From Comamonadaceae bacterium (GTDB lineage Bacteria > Pseudomonadota > Gammaproteobacteria > Burkholderiales > Burkholderiaceae_C): a DNA stretch of 64,000 nt. The position numbers and the translations under genes were made by a program. Where the stretch lies: the NCBI GenBank assembly GCA_947476285.1, contig CANJPU010000015.1:1-64000 (forward strand), given 5' to 3'. Within the stretch, counting starts at the first letter, position 1; each line of letters begins with the position of its first letter. Below, in pieces: positions 35,116-42,887 of this stretch. A model generated the notes under the pieces. It was not told the DNA's origin. It ran no database searches and saw nothing but the letters and a program-made list of their open reading frames with translations.

Positions 35116-35737
35116 GTTCAGTAGTACCAGTTTGGCTCCACGCGCACGGCGGGGCGATGGGCATGGTGCGCCAGCATATTTTGCACTTGTTGGGCGACCT
35201 CGCCATTGTGGCAACCACCGCGTGGCAGCCCGACCAGTCAAAGAAATCCGCCAGTAGAAATTCGGCCGACTTCTGGTGGGTTTTGCCTTGCCATTGGGTG
35301 GCGCGAATCGCCGCCCAGTCCAGCCCTGCAAGGGCCGCCAATTCCGATGAGAACGCGGTGTGAAAGGCGCCCGCATTGCCGTCGCTGATGGCCCAGGGTC
35401 TGTTTTGACCCATGCCCACGGCCAAGGTGCTGACCAAATGCACGATCGTGCGCTGGCAGCCGGAGGGCCGGCCGGTGTTGCCACGGTCCACAGAAAAGAG
35501 CATGGGCGAGCGCGGACAGAAATAGAAGGGCACAAATTCGCCGACAAACCGGTTACCACAGCAATCCACGCGAATCTCGGTCATGCGCCGCTGTTTGATA
35601 TGCCCGTAGCCAATCACCGCCGGGTTGCTCTGCGCCATGGCTGCGTCGGAGCGCAAACCGCCGCCCGCCAGAATGCCGGGCAGGTTCCGCACATCGGTGA
35701 TGTGGTAGATCAGGATCTGGTCAGGGCGGGGGGTCAT
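35108..35737 (-). CDS. darT: DarT toxin, DNA thymidine ADP-ribosyltransferase
   Basis: 209 residues, DUF4433 family. It uses NAD+ to attach ADP-ribose to thymidine in single-stranded DNA and stalls replication. Key residues fall where the family expects them: His12 in IYHITDVRNLPGIL, Arg51 in IKQRRMTEI, and Glu159 in HQKSAEFLLADFF (Arg51/Glu160 in Thermus DarT). VPFYFCPRSPML is the conserved core. The toxin therefore looks intact. It is upstream of darG, as in known darTG pairs, and 84 bases downstream of the TRAP receptor gene. Confidence 0.9.
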   Translation of the reverse strand: MTPRPDQILIYHITDVRNLPGILAGGGLRSDAAMAQSNPAVIGYGHIKQRRMTEIRVDCCGNRFVGEFVPFYFCPRSPMLFSVDRGNTGRPSGCQRTIVHLVSTLAVGMGQNRPWAISDGNAGAFHTAFSSELAALAGLDWAAIRATQWQGKTHQKSAEFLLADFFDWSGCHAVVATMARSPNKCKICWRTMPIAPPCAWSQTGTTEHD

Positions 35738-35821
35738 CAGGCCTTGACCTTGATCTGGTTTGGCGTGCTTTGGCGCAATGGCACGCTTGGCGGCCTCCCT
35801 GCGTGGCAGAGTGCCGCTCGC

Positions 35822-36775
35822 TTACTTCAGCAGGCCGACTTCCTTGTAGAACTTCTCGGCGCCCGGGTGGTAGGGGATGCCCACGCCTTGCACCGCGTTT
35901 TGCCGGGTGATGAACTTGCCTTTGGCATGGCCGGCTTGCAGCGCCTTTTGCGCGGCCTCGCCGTACATGGCCTTGGTGATCTGGTAGACGGTTTCAGTAT
36001 CCACCTTCGCACTGGTCACCAGTTGGGCGCCTACTGCCAGGGTCTGTACTGCGGCCACATCCTTGTAGGTGTTGGCTGCAATGGTGTCCACCGCGAAGTA
36101 GGGGTTGGACTTGCGCAGGCTGTCCGATTGCGCGCCCACGAGGGCCACCAGCTCGATGCCGGCACCGCTGGAGGCCAGCTCAGCAATCGCGCCGGCAGGT
36201 GCACCGCCGACAAAGAAGAATGCGTCGAGCGCGCCGTCCTTGAGCTTGTCGCCAGCCTGGTTGGGCTTGATGTAGTCGGGCTTGATGTCAGTTTCTTTGA
36301 CGCCGTAGGCGGCCAATACCATGCGTGCATTGATCAGGGTGCCCGAGCCCGGCTCATCGAGCGCGACGCGTTTGCCCTTTAGGTCAGCCACGCTCTTGAT
36401 GCCCGAGCCTTTCTTGACCACCAGGTGGATGCTCTCGGGGTAGAGGTTGGCAATCATGCGCAGATCAGTGACCTTTGGCTTGCCCTCGAAGGCGCCGGTG
36501 CCGGTGTAGGCCCAGGTGGCCACGTCCGACTGCGAGAAGCCCGCTTCCATGGCGCCGCTGGCCACGCCGTTCACATTGGCCAGCGAGCCATTGCTGGCCT
36601 GCGCGGTGGCGATGATCTTGCCGGGCTGCGAGACTGCGTTGGCGATCATGCCGCCCACGGGATAGTAGGTGCCGGCGGTGCCACCGGTGCCGATGCGAAA
36701 GAACTGCTGGGCCTGGGCGGCACCGGCGAATAAGAGTGTGGCAGCCAGTGCGGCTGCCCAGCGATTGGTTTTCAT
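35822..36775 (-). CDS. TAXI-family TRAP transporter solute receptor
   Basis: 317 residues. Signal peptide ending AGAAQAQ, then the TAXI signature FFRIGTGGTAGTYYPVGGMIANAVSQPG, with VDLTRL-type internal strands and the C-terminal HPGAEKFYKEVGLLK. It passes substrate to the fused permease encoded 1.8 kb downstream, beyond darT and darG. GGAG lies 6 bases before the ATG at 36775. Confidence 0.92.
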   Translation of the reverse strand: MKTNRWAAALAATLLFAGAAQAQQFFRIGTGGTAGTYYPVGGMIANAVSQPGKIIATAQASNGSLANVNGVASGAMEAGFSQSDVATWAYTGTGAFEGKPKVTDLRMIANLYPESIHLVVKKGSGIKSVADLKGKRVALDEPGSGTLINARMVLAAYGVKETDIKPDYIKPNQAGDKLKDGALDAFFFVGGAPAGAIAELASSGAGIELVALVGAQSDSLRKSNPYFAVDTIAANTYKDVAAVQTLAVGAQLVTSAKVDTETVYQITKAMYGEAAQKALQAGHAKGKFITRQNAVQGVGIPYHPGAEKFYKEVGLLK

Positions 36776-36862
36776 GACGGCTCCGGAGAGTGGATGAGAA
36801 AAAGCGAGCATAAAGCAGACCACGCCGACGGCGGATTCGTCATAGTGCAAACCCCAGTAGTA

Positions 36863-36931
36863 CTACTCATCGATCGACGCGCTCCAGCGGTCACCCCAGT
36901 TGCGTTGGACTTCATCGAGAGCCCGCTGCGT
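36863..36931 (-). pseudogene. Remnant of an S4-domain gene 3' end
   Basis: Encodes only the tail TQRALDEVQRNWGDRWSASIDE and stop, closely matching the last residues of the intact S4 gene at 37646-38062 (ELDDVQRNWGDRWSASLDEY). No S4 domain precedes it. It is one arm of a direct repeat around the hicAB genes. Confidence 0.6.
36879..36904. repeat. Direct repeat, copy A (left of hicAB)
   Basis: 26 bases identical to 37665-37690 and in the same orientation, starting GCGCTCCAGCGG and ending CAGTTGCG, with partial identity for about 15 more bases to the right. The copies are 786 bases apart and bracket hicA-hicB. Confidence 0.8.
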
Positions 36932-36948
36932 CCGCATCTCTACCAGGT

Positions 36949-36972
36949 GATAGCCGCGTGGATAGCCGCGTG
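36949..36972. repeat. Tandem 12-base repeat
   Basis: GATAGCCGCGTG occurs twice in a row, ending 17 bases before the possible hicA start. It introduces in-frame stops just upstream and may mark slippage at the junction of the hicAB insertion. Confidence 0.7.
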
Positions 36973-36989
36973 GGCAGACAGACCAAAAG

Positions 36990-37211
36990 TTGCTCTCTGA
37001 CCCGGTCAATGGAAGCATCGAGTGGGCTCGGATTGAGTCCATGCTCAGGGGCGCTGGATGTCGTGTTGTTGAGGGGGCAGGGTCTTCAGTCACATTTGAG
37101 TTCAATGGTCGAAAGATGACGCTGCATCGGCCTCATCCTGCCAAGGAGGCGCTTCGCTATCGAGTTCTGTCTGTGCGCGAGTTCATTGAGAGTGTGGGGA
37201 TTAAGCCATGA
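36990..37211 (+). CDS. hicA: HicA-type toxin, mRNA interferase, non-ATG or truncated start
   Basis: 73 residues. IEWARIESMLRGAGCRVVEGAGSSVTFEFNGRKMTLHRPHPAKEALRYRVLSVREFIESVGIKP in outline (IEWARIESML, GSSVTFEFNG, HRPHP) is the HicA subgroup with a central beta-sheet and HRPHP histidines. Related proteins carry about 12 more residues at the N-terminus, before the DPVNGSIEW segment; here the frame is stopped by the tandem repeat region, leaving a TTG at 36990 as the only plausible start. The toxin may be N-terminally damaged. Its stop overlaps the hicB start. Confidence 0.75.
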   Translation: MLSDPVNGSIEWARIESMLRGAGCRVVEGAGSSVTFEFNGRKMTLHRPHPAKEALRYRVLSVREFIESVGIKP

Positions 37212-37576
37212 TCAATTCCATGTCATACAAGGGCTACACCGCGAGTATGGTCTTCGACCAACAGGACAAGATCATCGTTGGGCGCGTTCTGGACGTTGAC
37301 GACATCATTTCCTTTCATGGAGAGTCAGTCGCGCAATTCGAGTCCAATTTTCACGAGGTGATCGAAGACTATTTGGCTGCGTCCAAGGTGCTTGGTTCGC
37401 CGCCGGAGAAACCCGCGAGCGGAAAATTGATGCTTCGGATAGCGCCCGCGGTTCATGCCGCAGCTCTGAAGGCGGCAGCGCGCAGTGGGATCAGTCTGAA
37501 CAAGTGGGCAGAGGGCGCTATGGGTAAGGCGGCCCTCAAGCCGCATGCCCGAGCCAGTGCTCGCGGTGTGGCTTGA
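37208..37576 (+). CDS. hicB: HicB-type antitoxin
   Basis: 122 residues. N-terminal degenerate RNase-H-like HicB domain (YKGYTASMVFDQQDKIIVGRV, ISFHGESVAQFESNFHEVIEDYL) and a C-terminal ribbon-helix-helix (LMLRIAPAVHAAALKAAARSG) for DNA binding and autoregulation. It neutralises HicA by covering its active site. The 4-base overlap with hicA is typical. Confidence 0.88.
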   Translation: MINSMSYKGYTASMVFDQQDKIIVGRVLDVDDIISFHGESVAQFESNFHEVIEDYLAASKVLGSPPEKPASGKLMLRIAPAVHAAALKAAARSGISLNKWAEGAMGKAALKPHARASARGVA

Positions 37577-37645
37577 AGCGCGGTCGCGCTGCAACCATGG
37601 CGTCTTCGCTGCCCCTGGTGTGAATCCAGCCCGCCTGCTCAAACA

Positions 37646-38062
37646 TCAATATTCGTCCAATGAGGCGCTCCAGCGGTCACCCCAGTTGCGCTGGACGTCA
37701 TCAAGCTCGCGCCGGCCGCGCTTGGTGGGGCGGCCTTGTTCGATGGACAGGGCTGGCTCTGGCGCGTCGCGGCGTTGCTGGGCGGCGCGCTCGCGGGCTT
37801 TGAGGCTGTCTGCGGTTTCCTCGTACAGCCCCTGTGCCACCGGCGCCGGACCGCGCATGGCCGACAAGCCCCTGACGACCACATGGCGAATCACAGGGCC
37901 CTGGCGCAAGGTAACAGTGTCGCCGGGTTTGAGCTCGCGCGCGGGCTTGACCTCCTGGCCATTGACTTCAACCCGTCCCTTGCCGACTTCCTCCGAGGCA
38001 AGGCTGCGTGTCTTGTAGAACCGGGCGGCCCACAGCCATTTGTCTATGCGTAATTTTTCCAT
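37646..38062 (-). CDS. hslR: S4-domain RNA-binding protein, Hsp15-like
   Basis: 138 residues. MEKLRIDKWLWAARFYKTRSLASEEVGKGRVEVNG (in part: RIDKWLWAARFYKTRS) is the S4 RNA-binding fold of Hsp15, which binds 50S subunits carrying a stranded nascent chain. The C-terminal half is basic and Arg/Glu-rich. The ATG at 38062 is preferred over an earlier in-frame start at 38179 because it begins exactly at the S4 domain. Its 3' end is the intact version of the repeat described at 37665. Confidence 0.8.
   Translation of the reverse strand: MEKLRIDKWLWAARFYKTRSLASEEVGKGRVEVNGQEVKPARELKPGDTVTLRQGPVIRHVVVRGLSAMRGPAPVAQGLYEETADSLKARERAAQQRRDAPEPALSIEQGRPTKRGRRELDDVQRNWGDRWSASLDEY
37665..37690. repeat. Direct repeat, copy B (inside the 3' end of the S4 gene)
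   Basis: Identical over 26 bases to 36879-36904. It lies in the last codons of the S4-domain gene, the kind of site used by integrating elements that recreate the 3' end of their target gene. Confidence 0.8.
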
Positions 38063-38150
38063 CAGGCGTGATTGTCGGCCAAGGGCAGGCGGCTGCGGCC
38101 GTTCAGTACTTTCCCCTATGCCGTGGACAGCTGACAGACAGCCGGGCGGT

Positions 38151-38171
38151 GCATGATAGCTGCTGTCATGC
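38151..38171. promoter_or_regulatory. Inverted repeat before the TctCBA operon
   Basis: GCATGA and TCATGC, 9 bases apart, lie 27 bases before the tctC start. It could be an operator; no regulator is paired with it. Confidence 0.3.
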
Positions 38172-38197
38172 AATTTCAAAACTCCAAGGAGATCTCC

Positions 38198-39157
38198 ATG
38201 CGTCGCGACACCTTCATCAAGTCACTGGCCATTCTGGCCGCAGCCGGTGGACTGCCCCTGGGCGCCCGTGCGGCCACCAACATCAAGATGATGCTGCCCG
38301 CCAACCCTGGCGGCGGCTGGGACACCACCGGGCGCGCGCTGGGCAAGGCCATGCAAGAGGCCAAGGTCGCCGACACGGTGAGCTACGAGAACAAGGGCGG
38401 CGCCGCCGGCGCGCTGGGGCTCGCTCAGTTCGTCAACAGCGCCAAGGGCGACCCCAATGCCTTGATGGTGATGGGCGCCGTGATGCTGGGCGGCATCATC
38501 ACTGGCAAGCCGCCAGTGAGCCTGAGCCAAGCCACGCCGATCGCGCGCCTGACCAGCGAATACAACGTCTTCGTGCTGCCGGCCAATTCGCCCTTCAAGA
38601 CCATGGCGGACGTGGTCGCGCAACTCAAGAAAGACCCGGGCAGTGTCAAGTGGGGCGGCGGCTCGCGCGGCACCACCGAGCACATCGCATCCGCAATGAT
38701 CGCGCAGCGAGTCGGAGTCGATCCCTCCAAAATCAACTATGTGGCCTTCCGTGGCGGCGGGGAAGCTACTGCGGCCATTCTGGGCGGCAATGTCACCGTA
38801 GGCGGCAGTGGCTACAGCGAGTTCGCGGAATACATCGCTGCCGGCAAGATGCGCGCCATCGGCGTGACCTCGGCGACCCGCATCAAGGGCGTGGCAGTGC
38901 CCACGCTCAAGGAGCAGGGGCTTGATGTGGTCATAGGCAACTGGCGCGGCGTGTACGGCGGACCGGGCATCAGTGCCGATCAGCGCAAGCAGCTCACCAG
39001 CCTCGTGCTGGCTTCCTTGAAGACCAAGAGCTGGGCCGAGGCGCTCGAAAAGAACAACTGGACGCCGGCGGTCATGTCGGGGGCCGATTTCGAGAAGTTT
39101 GTCGACGACGACTTCGCCAGCCTGCGCGCCACCATGGTCAAGGCCGGGATGCTCTGA
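38198..39157 (+). CDS. tctC: Tripartite tricarboxylate transporter receptor (TctC/Bug)
   Basis: 319 residues. Signal peptide with twin arginines (MRRDTFIKSLAILAAAGG, cleavage near ARAAT), then IKMMLPANPGGGWDTTGRALGKAM, the family signature. Unlike the two other Bug genes of the window it is followed by its membrane partners tctB and tctA, so this is a complete transporter. AAGGAG 7 bases before the ATG fixes the start. Confidence 0.92.
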   Translation: MRRDTFIKSLAILAAAGGLPLGARAATNIKMMLPANPGGGWDTTGRALGKAMQEAKVADTVSYENKGGAAGALGLAQFVNSAKGDPNALMVMGAVMLGGIITGKPPVSLSQATPIARLTSEYNVFVLPANSPFKTMADVVAQLKKDPGSVKWGGGSRGTTEHIASAMIAQRVGVDPSKINYVAFRGGGEATAAILGGNVTVGGSGYSEFAEYIAAGKMRAIGVTSATRIKGVAVPTLKEQGLDVVIGNWRGVYGGPGISADQRKQLTSLVLASLKTKSWAEALEKNNWTPAVMSGADFEKFVDDDFASLRATMVKAGML

Positions 39158-39206
39158 GGGCGCAGCGCACTCGCACCTCCATTGTTTGAATCCCGAGGCA
39201 AAAAGA

Positions 39207-39716
39207 ATGACACAAGCAACGCATGTCAAATTGCAGACGGCCGTGGGCGCGGGCGTTGTGCTGATCGGGCTGGCCCTTGCGGCCGGCGCGGTCTCGATTC
39301 CCTCGGCTTCGGGCTATGGCGGTGTGGGGCCCAATTTCCTGCCCTGGTTGGTGGCGGTGTCGCTGCTCGTGTGCGGGGTGTTGATTGTGCGAGAGGCGCG
39401 CACCGGCGGCTTTCGCTCAATGGAAGAGCCCTCAGGCGCGCAGCAACCGTACTGGCCGGCGTTCGCCTGGATCACCGCAGGCCTGCTGGCCAATGCGGCA
39501 CTGATCACAACCATCGGATTCATCTTCGGCTGTACCCTGTGCTACCTGTTGGCGGTGCAGGGCTTGCGGCGCGCCAGCGGGCAGCAGGCGGGGAGACCGG
39601 GCAGTCTGGTCATTGACATTGTCACTGGCGCATTGATTGCCGCGCCGGTGTTCTGGACCTTCACGCAATTTCTGGGCATCAACCTGCCCAGCCTGACCAG
39701 CACCGGGTGGCTTTGA
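39207..39716 (+). CDS. tctB: Tripartite tricarboxylate transporter small membrane subunit (TctB)
   Basis: 169 residues with four hydrophobic helices ([84 protein letters not shown]). It joins TctA in the membrane. The low sequence conservation is normal for this subunit; the context makes the call. Confidence 0.88.
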   Translation: MTQATHVKLQTAVGAGVVLIGLALAAGAVSIPSASGYGGVGPNFLPWLVAVSLLVCGVLIVREARTGGFRSMEEPSGAQQPYWPAFAWITAGLLANAALITTIGFIFGCTLCYLLAVQGLRRASGQQAGRPGSLVIDIVTGALIAAPVFWTFTQFLGINLPSLTSTGWL

Positions 39717-41230
39717 TGGACATCCTTAACTCTCTGCTGGGCGGTTTCGCCACCGCGATATCGGTCTCCAACCTGCTCTGGGCTTTTGTGGGCTGCGTGT
39801 TAGGCACGGCGGTGGGGGTGTTGCCCGGCATTGGCCCGGCGGTTGCGGTGGCCATGCTGCTGCCCATCACGGCCAAGGTGGACATCACTGCGTCGATGAT
39901 TTTCTTTGCGGGCATTTATTACGGCGCGATGTATGGCGGCTCGACCACCTCCATCTTGCTCAACACACCCGGTGAGACGGCTTCCATGGTCACGGCCATG
40001 GAGGGCAACAAGATGGCCAAGAGCGGCCGTGCTGGCGCGGCACTGGCCACGGCGGCGATCGGATCCTTTGTTGCCGGCACCATTGCCACTGTCATCGTGA
40101 CGCTGTTTGCGCCCGTGGTGGCTGAGTTCGCCGTCAAGCTCGGCCCGCCGGAATATTTCATGCTGATGCTGTTGGCGTTCACAACCGTGAGCGCGGTGCT
40201 GGGCAAGAGCACGCTGCGCGGAATGACCGCGCTGATGATCGGTTTGGCGGTTGGGTTCATCGGCCTGGACCAAATCTCCGGGCAGGCGCGTTACACGCTG
40301 GGCAAGCCAGAGCTGCTCGATGGCATAGAGATCGTGCTGGTGGCAGTGGGCTTGTTTGCCGTGGCCGAAGTACTCTATGCGGGCTTGTACGAAGGGCGAG
40401 TTGATGAGAAGCAGAACAAGCTGAGCAAGGTGTACATGACAGCGCGCGACTGGCGCCGCTCAGTGCCAGCATGGCTGCGCGGCACGGCCATCGGCACACC
40501 CTTTGGCTGCATACCGGCCGGCGGCACGGAGATACCCACTTTCCTTAGCTACGCGACCGAAAAGAAACTGGCCAAGGGCGAGAACCTGGCCGAATTCGGC
40601 ACCACGGGAGCTATCGAAGGTGTGGCCGGCCCCGAGGCCGCCAACAATGCAACAGTGACCGCAGCGCTCATTCCCTTGTTGACATTGGGCATTCCCACGT
40701 CCAACACCACGGCCATCTTGTTGGGCGCATTCCAGAACTACGGCATTCAGCCGGGGCCGCAGTTGTTCACCACCTCTGCCGCCTTGGTGTGGGCGCTGAT
40801 CGCATCGCTCTACATCGGCAATGTGATGCTGCTCATTCTGAACCTGCCGCTGGTCAAGCTGTGGGTGCAGTTGCTCAAGATTCCAAAGCCGCAGCTCTAC
40901 GCCGGCATTTTGATCTTCGCCACCGTTGGCGCGTACGGCATGCGCCAGAGCACATTCGACCTGGTGCTGCTCTACGGCATTGGTGTGCTGGGCGTGTTGA
41001 TGCGGCGCTTTGATTTTCCTACCGCACCGGTGGTGGTGGGCATGATCCTGGGGCCATTGGCCGAAGCGCAGCTTCGCAACGCGGTGTCCATCGGCGAAGG
41101 CAGCTTTGCTGTGTTTGTGCAGCGGCCCATGTCCTTGAGCTTGCTGGTGTTGGTGCTGGCCATTCTGGTGCTGCCGCGTCTGGCGCGTGCCCGTGCCAAA
41201 CGCCGTCTTGCCGACGCGGGCGGGTCATGA
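39716..41230 (+). CDS. tctA: Tripartite tricarboxylate transporter large membrane subunit (TctA)
   Basis: 504 residues, about twelve helices. [42 protein letters not shown] (in part) and the matching second-half motif [21 protein letters not shown], with [18 protein letters not shown], are hallmarks. It is the channel for tricarboxylate or other carboxylate uptake. Its start overlaps the tctB stop (TGATG). Confidence 0.93.
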   Translation: MDILNSLLGGFATAISVSNLLWAFVGCVLGTAVGVLPGIGPAVAVAMLLPITAKVDITASMIFFAGIYYGAMYGGSTTSILLNTPGETASMVTAMEGNKMAKSGRAGAALATAAIGSFVAGTIATVIVTLFAPVVAEFAVKLGPPEYFMLMLLAFTTVSAVLGKSTLRGMTALMIGLAVGFIGLDQISGQARYTLGKPELLDGIEIVLVAVGLFAVAEVLYAGLYEGRVDEKQNKLSKVYMTARDWRRSVPAWLRGTAIGTPFGCIPAGGTEIPTFLSYATEKKLAKGENLAEFGTTGAIEGVAGPEAANNATVTAALIPLLTLGIPTSNTTAILLGAFQNYGIQPGPQLFTTSAALVWALIASLYIGNVMLLILNLPLVKLWVQLLKIPKPQLYAGILIFATVGAYGMRQSTFDLVLLYGIGVLGVLMRRFDFPTAPVVVGMILGPLAEAQLRNAVSIGEGSFAVFVQRPMSLSLLVLVLAILVLPRLARARAKRRLADAGGS

Positions 41231-41245
41231 ACTCAAGCGGGTAGC

Positions 41246-42733
41246 ATGGCGGCCATGACAGCGGCCGTACCGCCAACCCATTCGCTCCCCTTGGACGCGC
41301 AGGGCATCCTGGAGCTTGCCGCGCGCTCGATGTTCCAGTTGTTCTCCAGCATCAGCCAGGGCATGTTCCTGGTCGATCGCTCGGGCCGCATCGTCTGGAT
41401 GAACGAGGGCTACAAGCGCTTCTTGCCGGCGCTGGGTTTTTCATCGCTGGACCAGGTGATGGGGCATATGGTGGAGGACATCGTGCCCAACACGCAGATG
41501 CGCCGTGTGCTTGAGACAGGCCAGGCCATTCTGATCGACCTGCTCACCAATCGTGCGGGCACCTTCGTTGTCAGCCGCCTGCCGCTGCGCGACGAACACA
41601 GCAACGAGGTGATCGGCGCCATCGGCATTGTGCTGTTCGATCACCCCGAGACCACACTGCAGCCCTTGATCAGCAAGTTCGCGCTATTGCAGCGTGACCT
41701 GGACGATGCACGGCGCGAGTTGGCCACGCAACGCCGCACCAAGTACACACTGGCCAGCTTCGTGGGTACCAGCCCACCGGCAGTAGAGGTCAAACGACAG
41801 GCCCGCCGCGCGGCGCTGTCATCGAGCCCGGTGCTCTTGCTGGGTGAGACCGGCACCGGCAAGGAGCTGCTGGCTCATGCGATTCATGCCGCGTCGGCGC
41901 GCGCCTCGGGGCCACTGGTCAGCGTGAACATTGCAGCAGTGCCCGATACGCTTTTGGAGGCGGAGTTCTTCGGCGTGGCACCGGGGGCCTACACCGGCGC
42001 CGACCGCAAGGGCCGCGTGGGAAAGTTCAAGCTGGCCGATGGCGGCACTTTGTTTCTGGATGAAATCGGCGACATGCCCCTCAGTCTGCAGCCCAAGCTG
42101 CTGCGTGCCTTGCAAGAAGGCGAGATCGAGGCGTTGGGTTCCAACAAAGTGGTGTCCTTCGATGCCCGCGTGATCGCCGCCACTTCGCGCGATCTGGCGG
42201 CGCTGGTGCGCGAGGGCAAGTTCCGAGAAGACTTGTACTATCGGCTTAACGTGCTGCCCATTCGTGTGCCACCCTTGCGCGAGCGCAGGCAGGACATTCC
42301 CGCGCTGGTCGAGGTGCTGGCCGAGGACATGGCCTTGCGCAGCGGATCAGCGCCCCCAGAGCTTGACTCTGAAGCCATCGCTCTGCTGGCCGGCCAGAGC
42401 TGGCGCGGCAACATCCGCGAGCTGCGCAATGTGCTGGAACAAGCCACCATGCGAAGCGATTCGCAGCGCATCGAAGTGCAGCATCTGTCCGATGTGCTGC
42501 GCGAATCCGGCGTCAAGCAGATTGCGCCGCCACTGCCGGCCGATCCCTCCTTCGCCAGTGAGACCCCGCCACGGCCACTGAGACCCCTGGCCGAGCAGGT
42601 CGCACAGCTAGAGCGCAGCGCCATCGAGGCTGCACTGGCAGCGACTGGCGGCAACAAATTGGCGGCAGCCAAAGTGTTGGGCATCTCTCGGGCCAAGCTC
42701 TATGAGCGGCTTGATGGAATGTCTAAAGTCTGA
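41246..42733 (+). CDS. Sigma-54-dependent activator with PAS sensor domain
   Basis: 495 residues. PAS domain at about 25-135 (SISQGMFLVDRSGRIVWMNEGYKRFL in part), AAA+ domain at about 170-410 with Walker A GETGTGKELLA, GAYTGA loop (consensus GAFTGA) that touches sigma-54, Walker B GGTLFLDEIGD and the RLNVLPIRVPPLRER sensor, then a Fis-type helix-turn-helix (AALAATGGNKLAAAKVLGISRAKLYERL in part). It lies directly before a -24/-12 promoter, so it probably drives the ABC operon starting at 42888. ATG at 41255 is an alternative start. Confidence 0.92.
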   Translation: MAAMTAAVPPTHSLPLDAQGILELAARSMFQLFSSISQGMFLVDRSGRIVWMNEGYKRFLPALGFSSLDQVMGHMVEDIVPNTQMRRVLETGQAILIDLLTNRAGTFVVSRLPLRDEHSNEVIGAIGIVLFDHPETTLQPLISKFALLQRDLDDARRELATQRRTKYTLASFVGTSPPAVEVKRQARRAALSSSPVLLLGETGTGKELLAHAIHAASARASGPLVSVNIAAVPDTLLEAEFFGVAPGAYTGADRKGRVGKFKLADGGTLFLDEIGDMPLSLQPKLLRALQEGEIEALGSNKVVSFDARVIAATSRDLAALVREGKFREDLYYRLNVLPIRVPPLRERRQDIPALVEVLAEDMALRSGSAPPELDSEAIALLAGQSWRGNIRELRNVLEQATMRSDSQRIEVQHLSDVLRESGVKQIAPPLPADPSFASETPPRPLRPLAEQVAQLERSAIEAALAATGGNKLAAAKVLGISRAKLYERLDGMSKV

Positions 42734-42767
42734 ACACTGATTGAGAATCAGACAATAAAATGTCTGA
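42728..42767. promoter_or_regulatory. Probable enhancer sites for the sigma-54 activator
   Basis: An inverted pair GTCTGA (42728-42733) and TCAGAC (42748-42753) encloses the dyad CTGATTGAGAATCAG (42737-42751), and a third GTCTGA half-site follows at 42762-42767. The cluster is centred about 90 bases before the -24/-12 promoter, a normal distance for enhancer-binding proteins. Confidence 0.55.
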
Positions 42768-42828
42768 AATTAAAGCATTCCATTAGTTGAGAAATAAAAA
42801 AGTCGTTTGAAATCAAGGGTCGTAACAC

Positions 42829-42844
42829 TGGCATGAACTCTGCT
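42829..42844 (+). promoter_or_regulatory. Sigma-54 (-24/-12) promoter
   Basis: TGGCATGAACTCTGCT fits the consensus TGGCACG-N4-TTGCW with two mismatches and exact spacing. Transcription should start near 42855, about 33 bases before the receptor gene. Confidence 0.7.
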
Positions 42845-42887
42845 GTGGGTAGCGGGAAGATTCCTCAGTCAATAAGGAGACATAACT

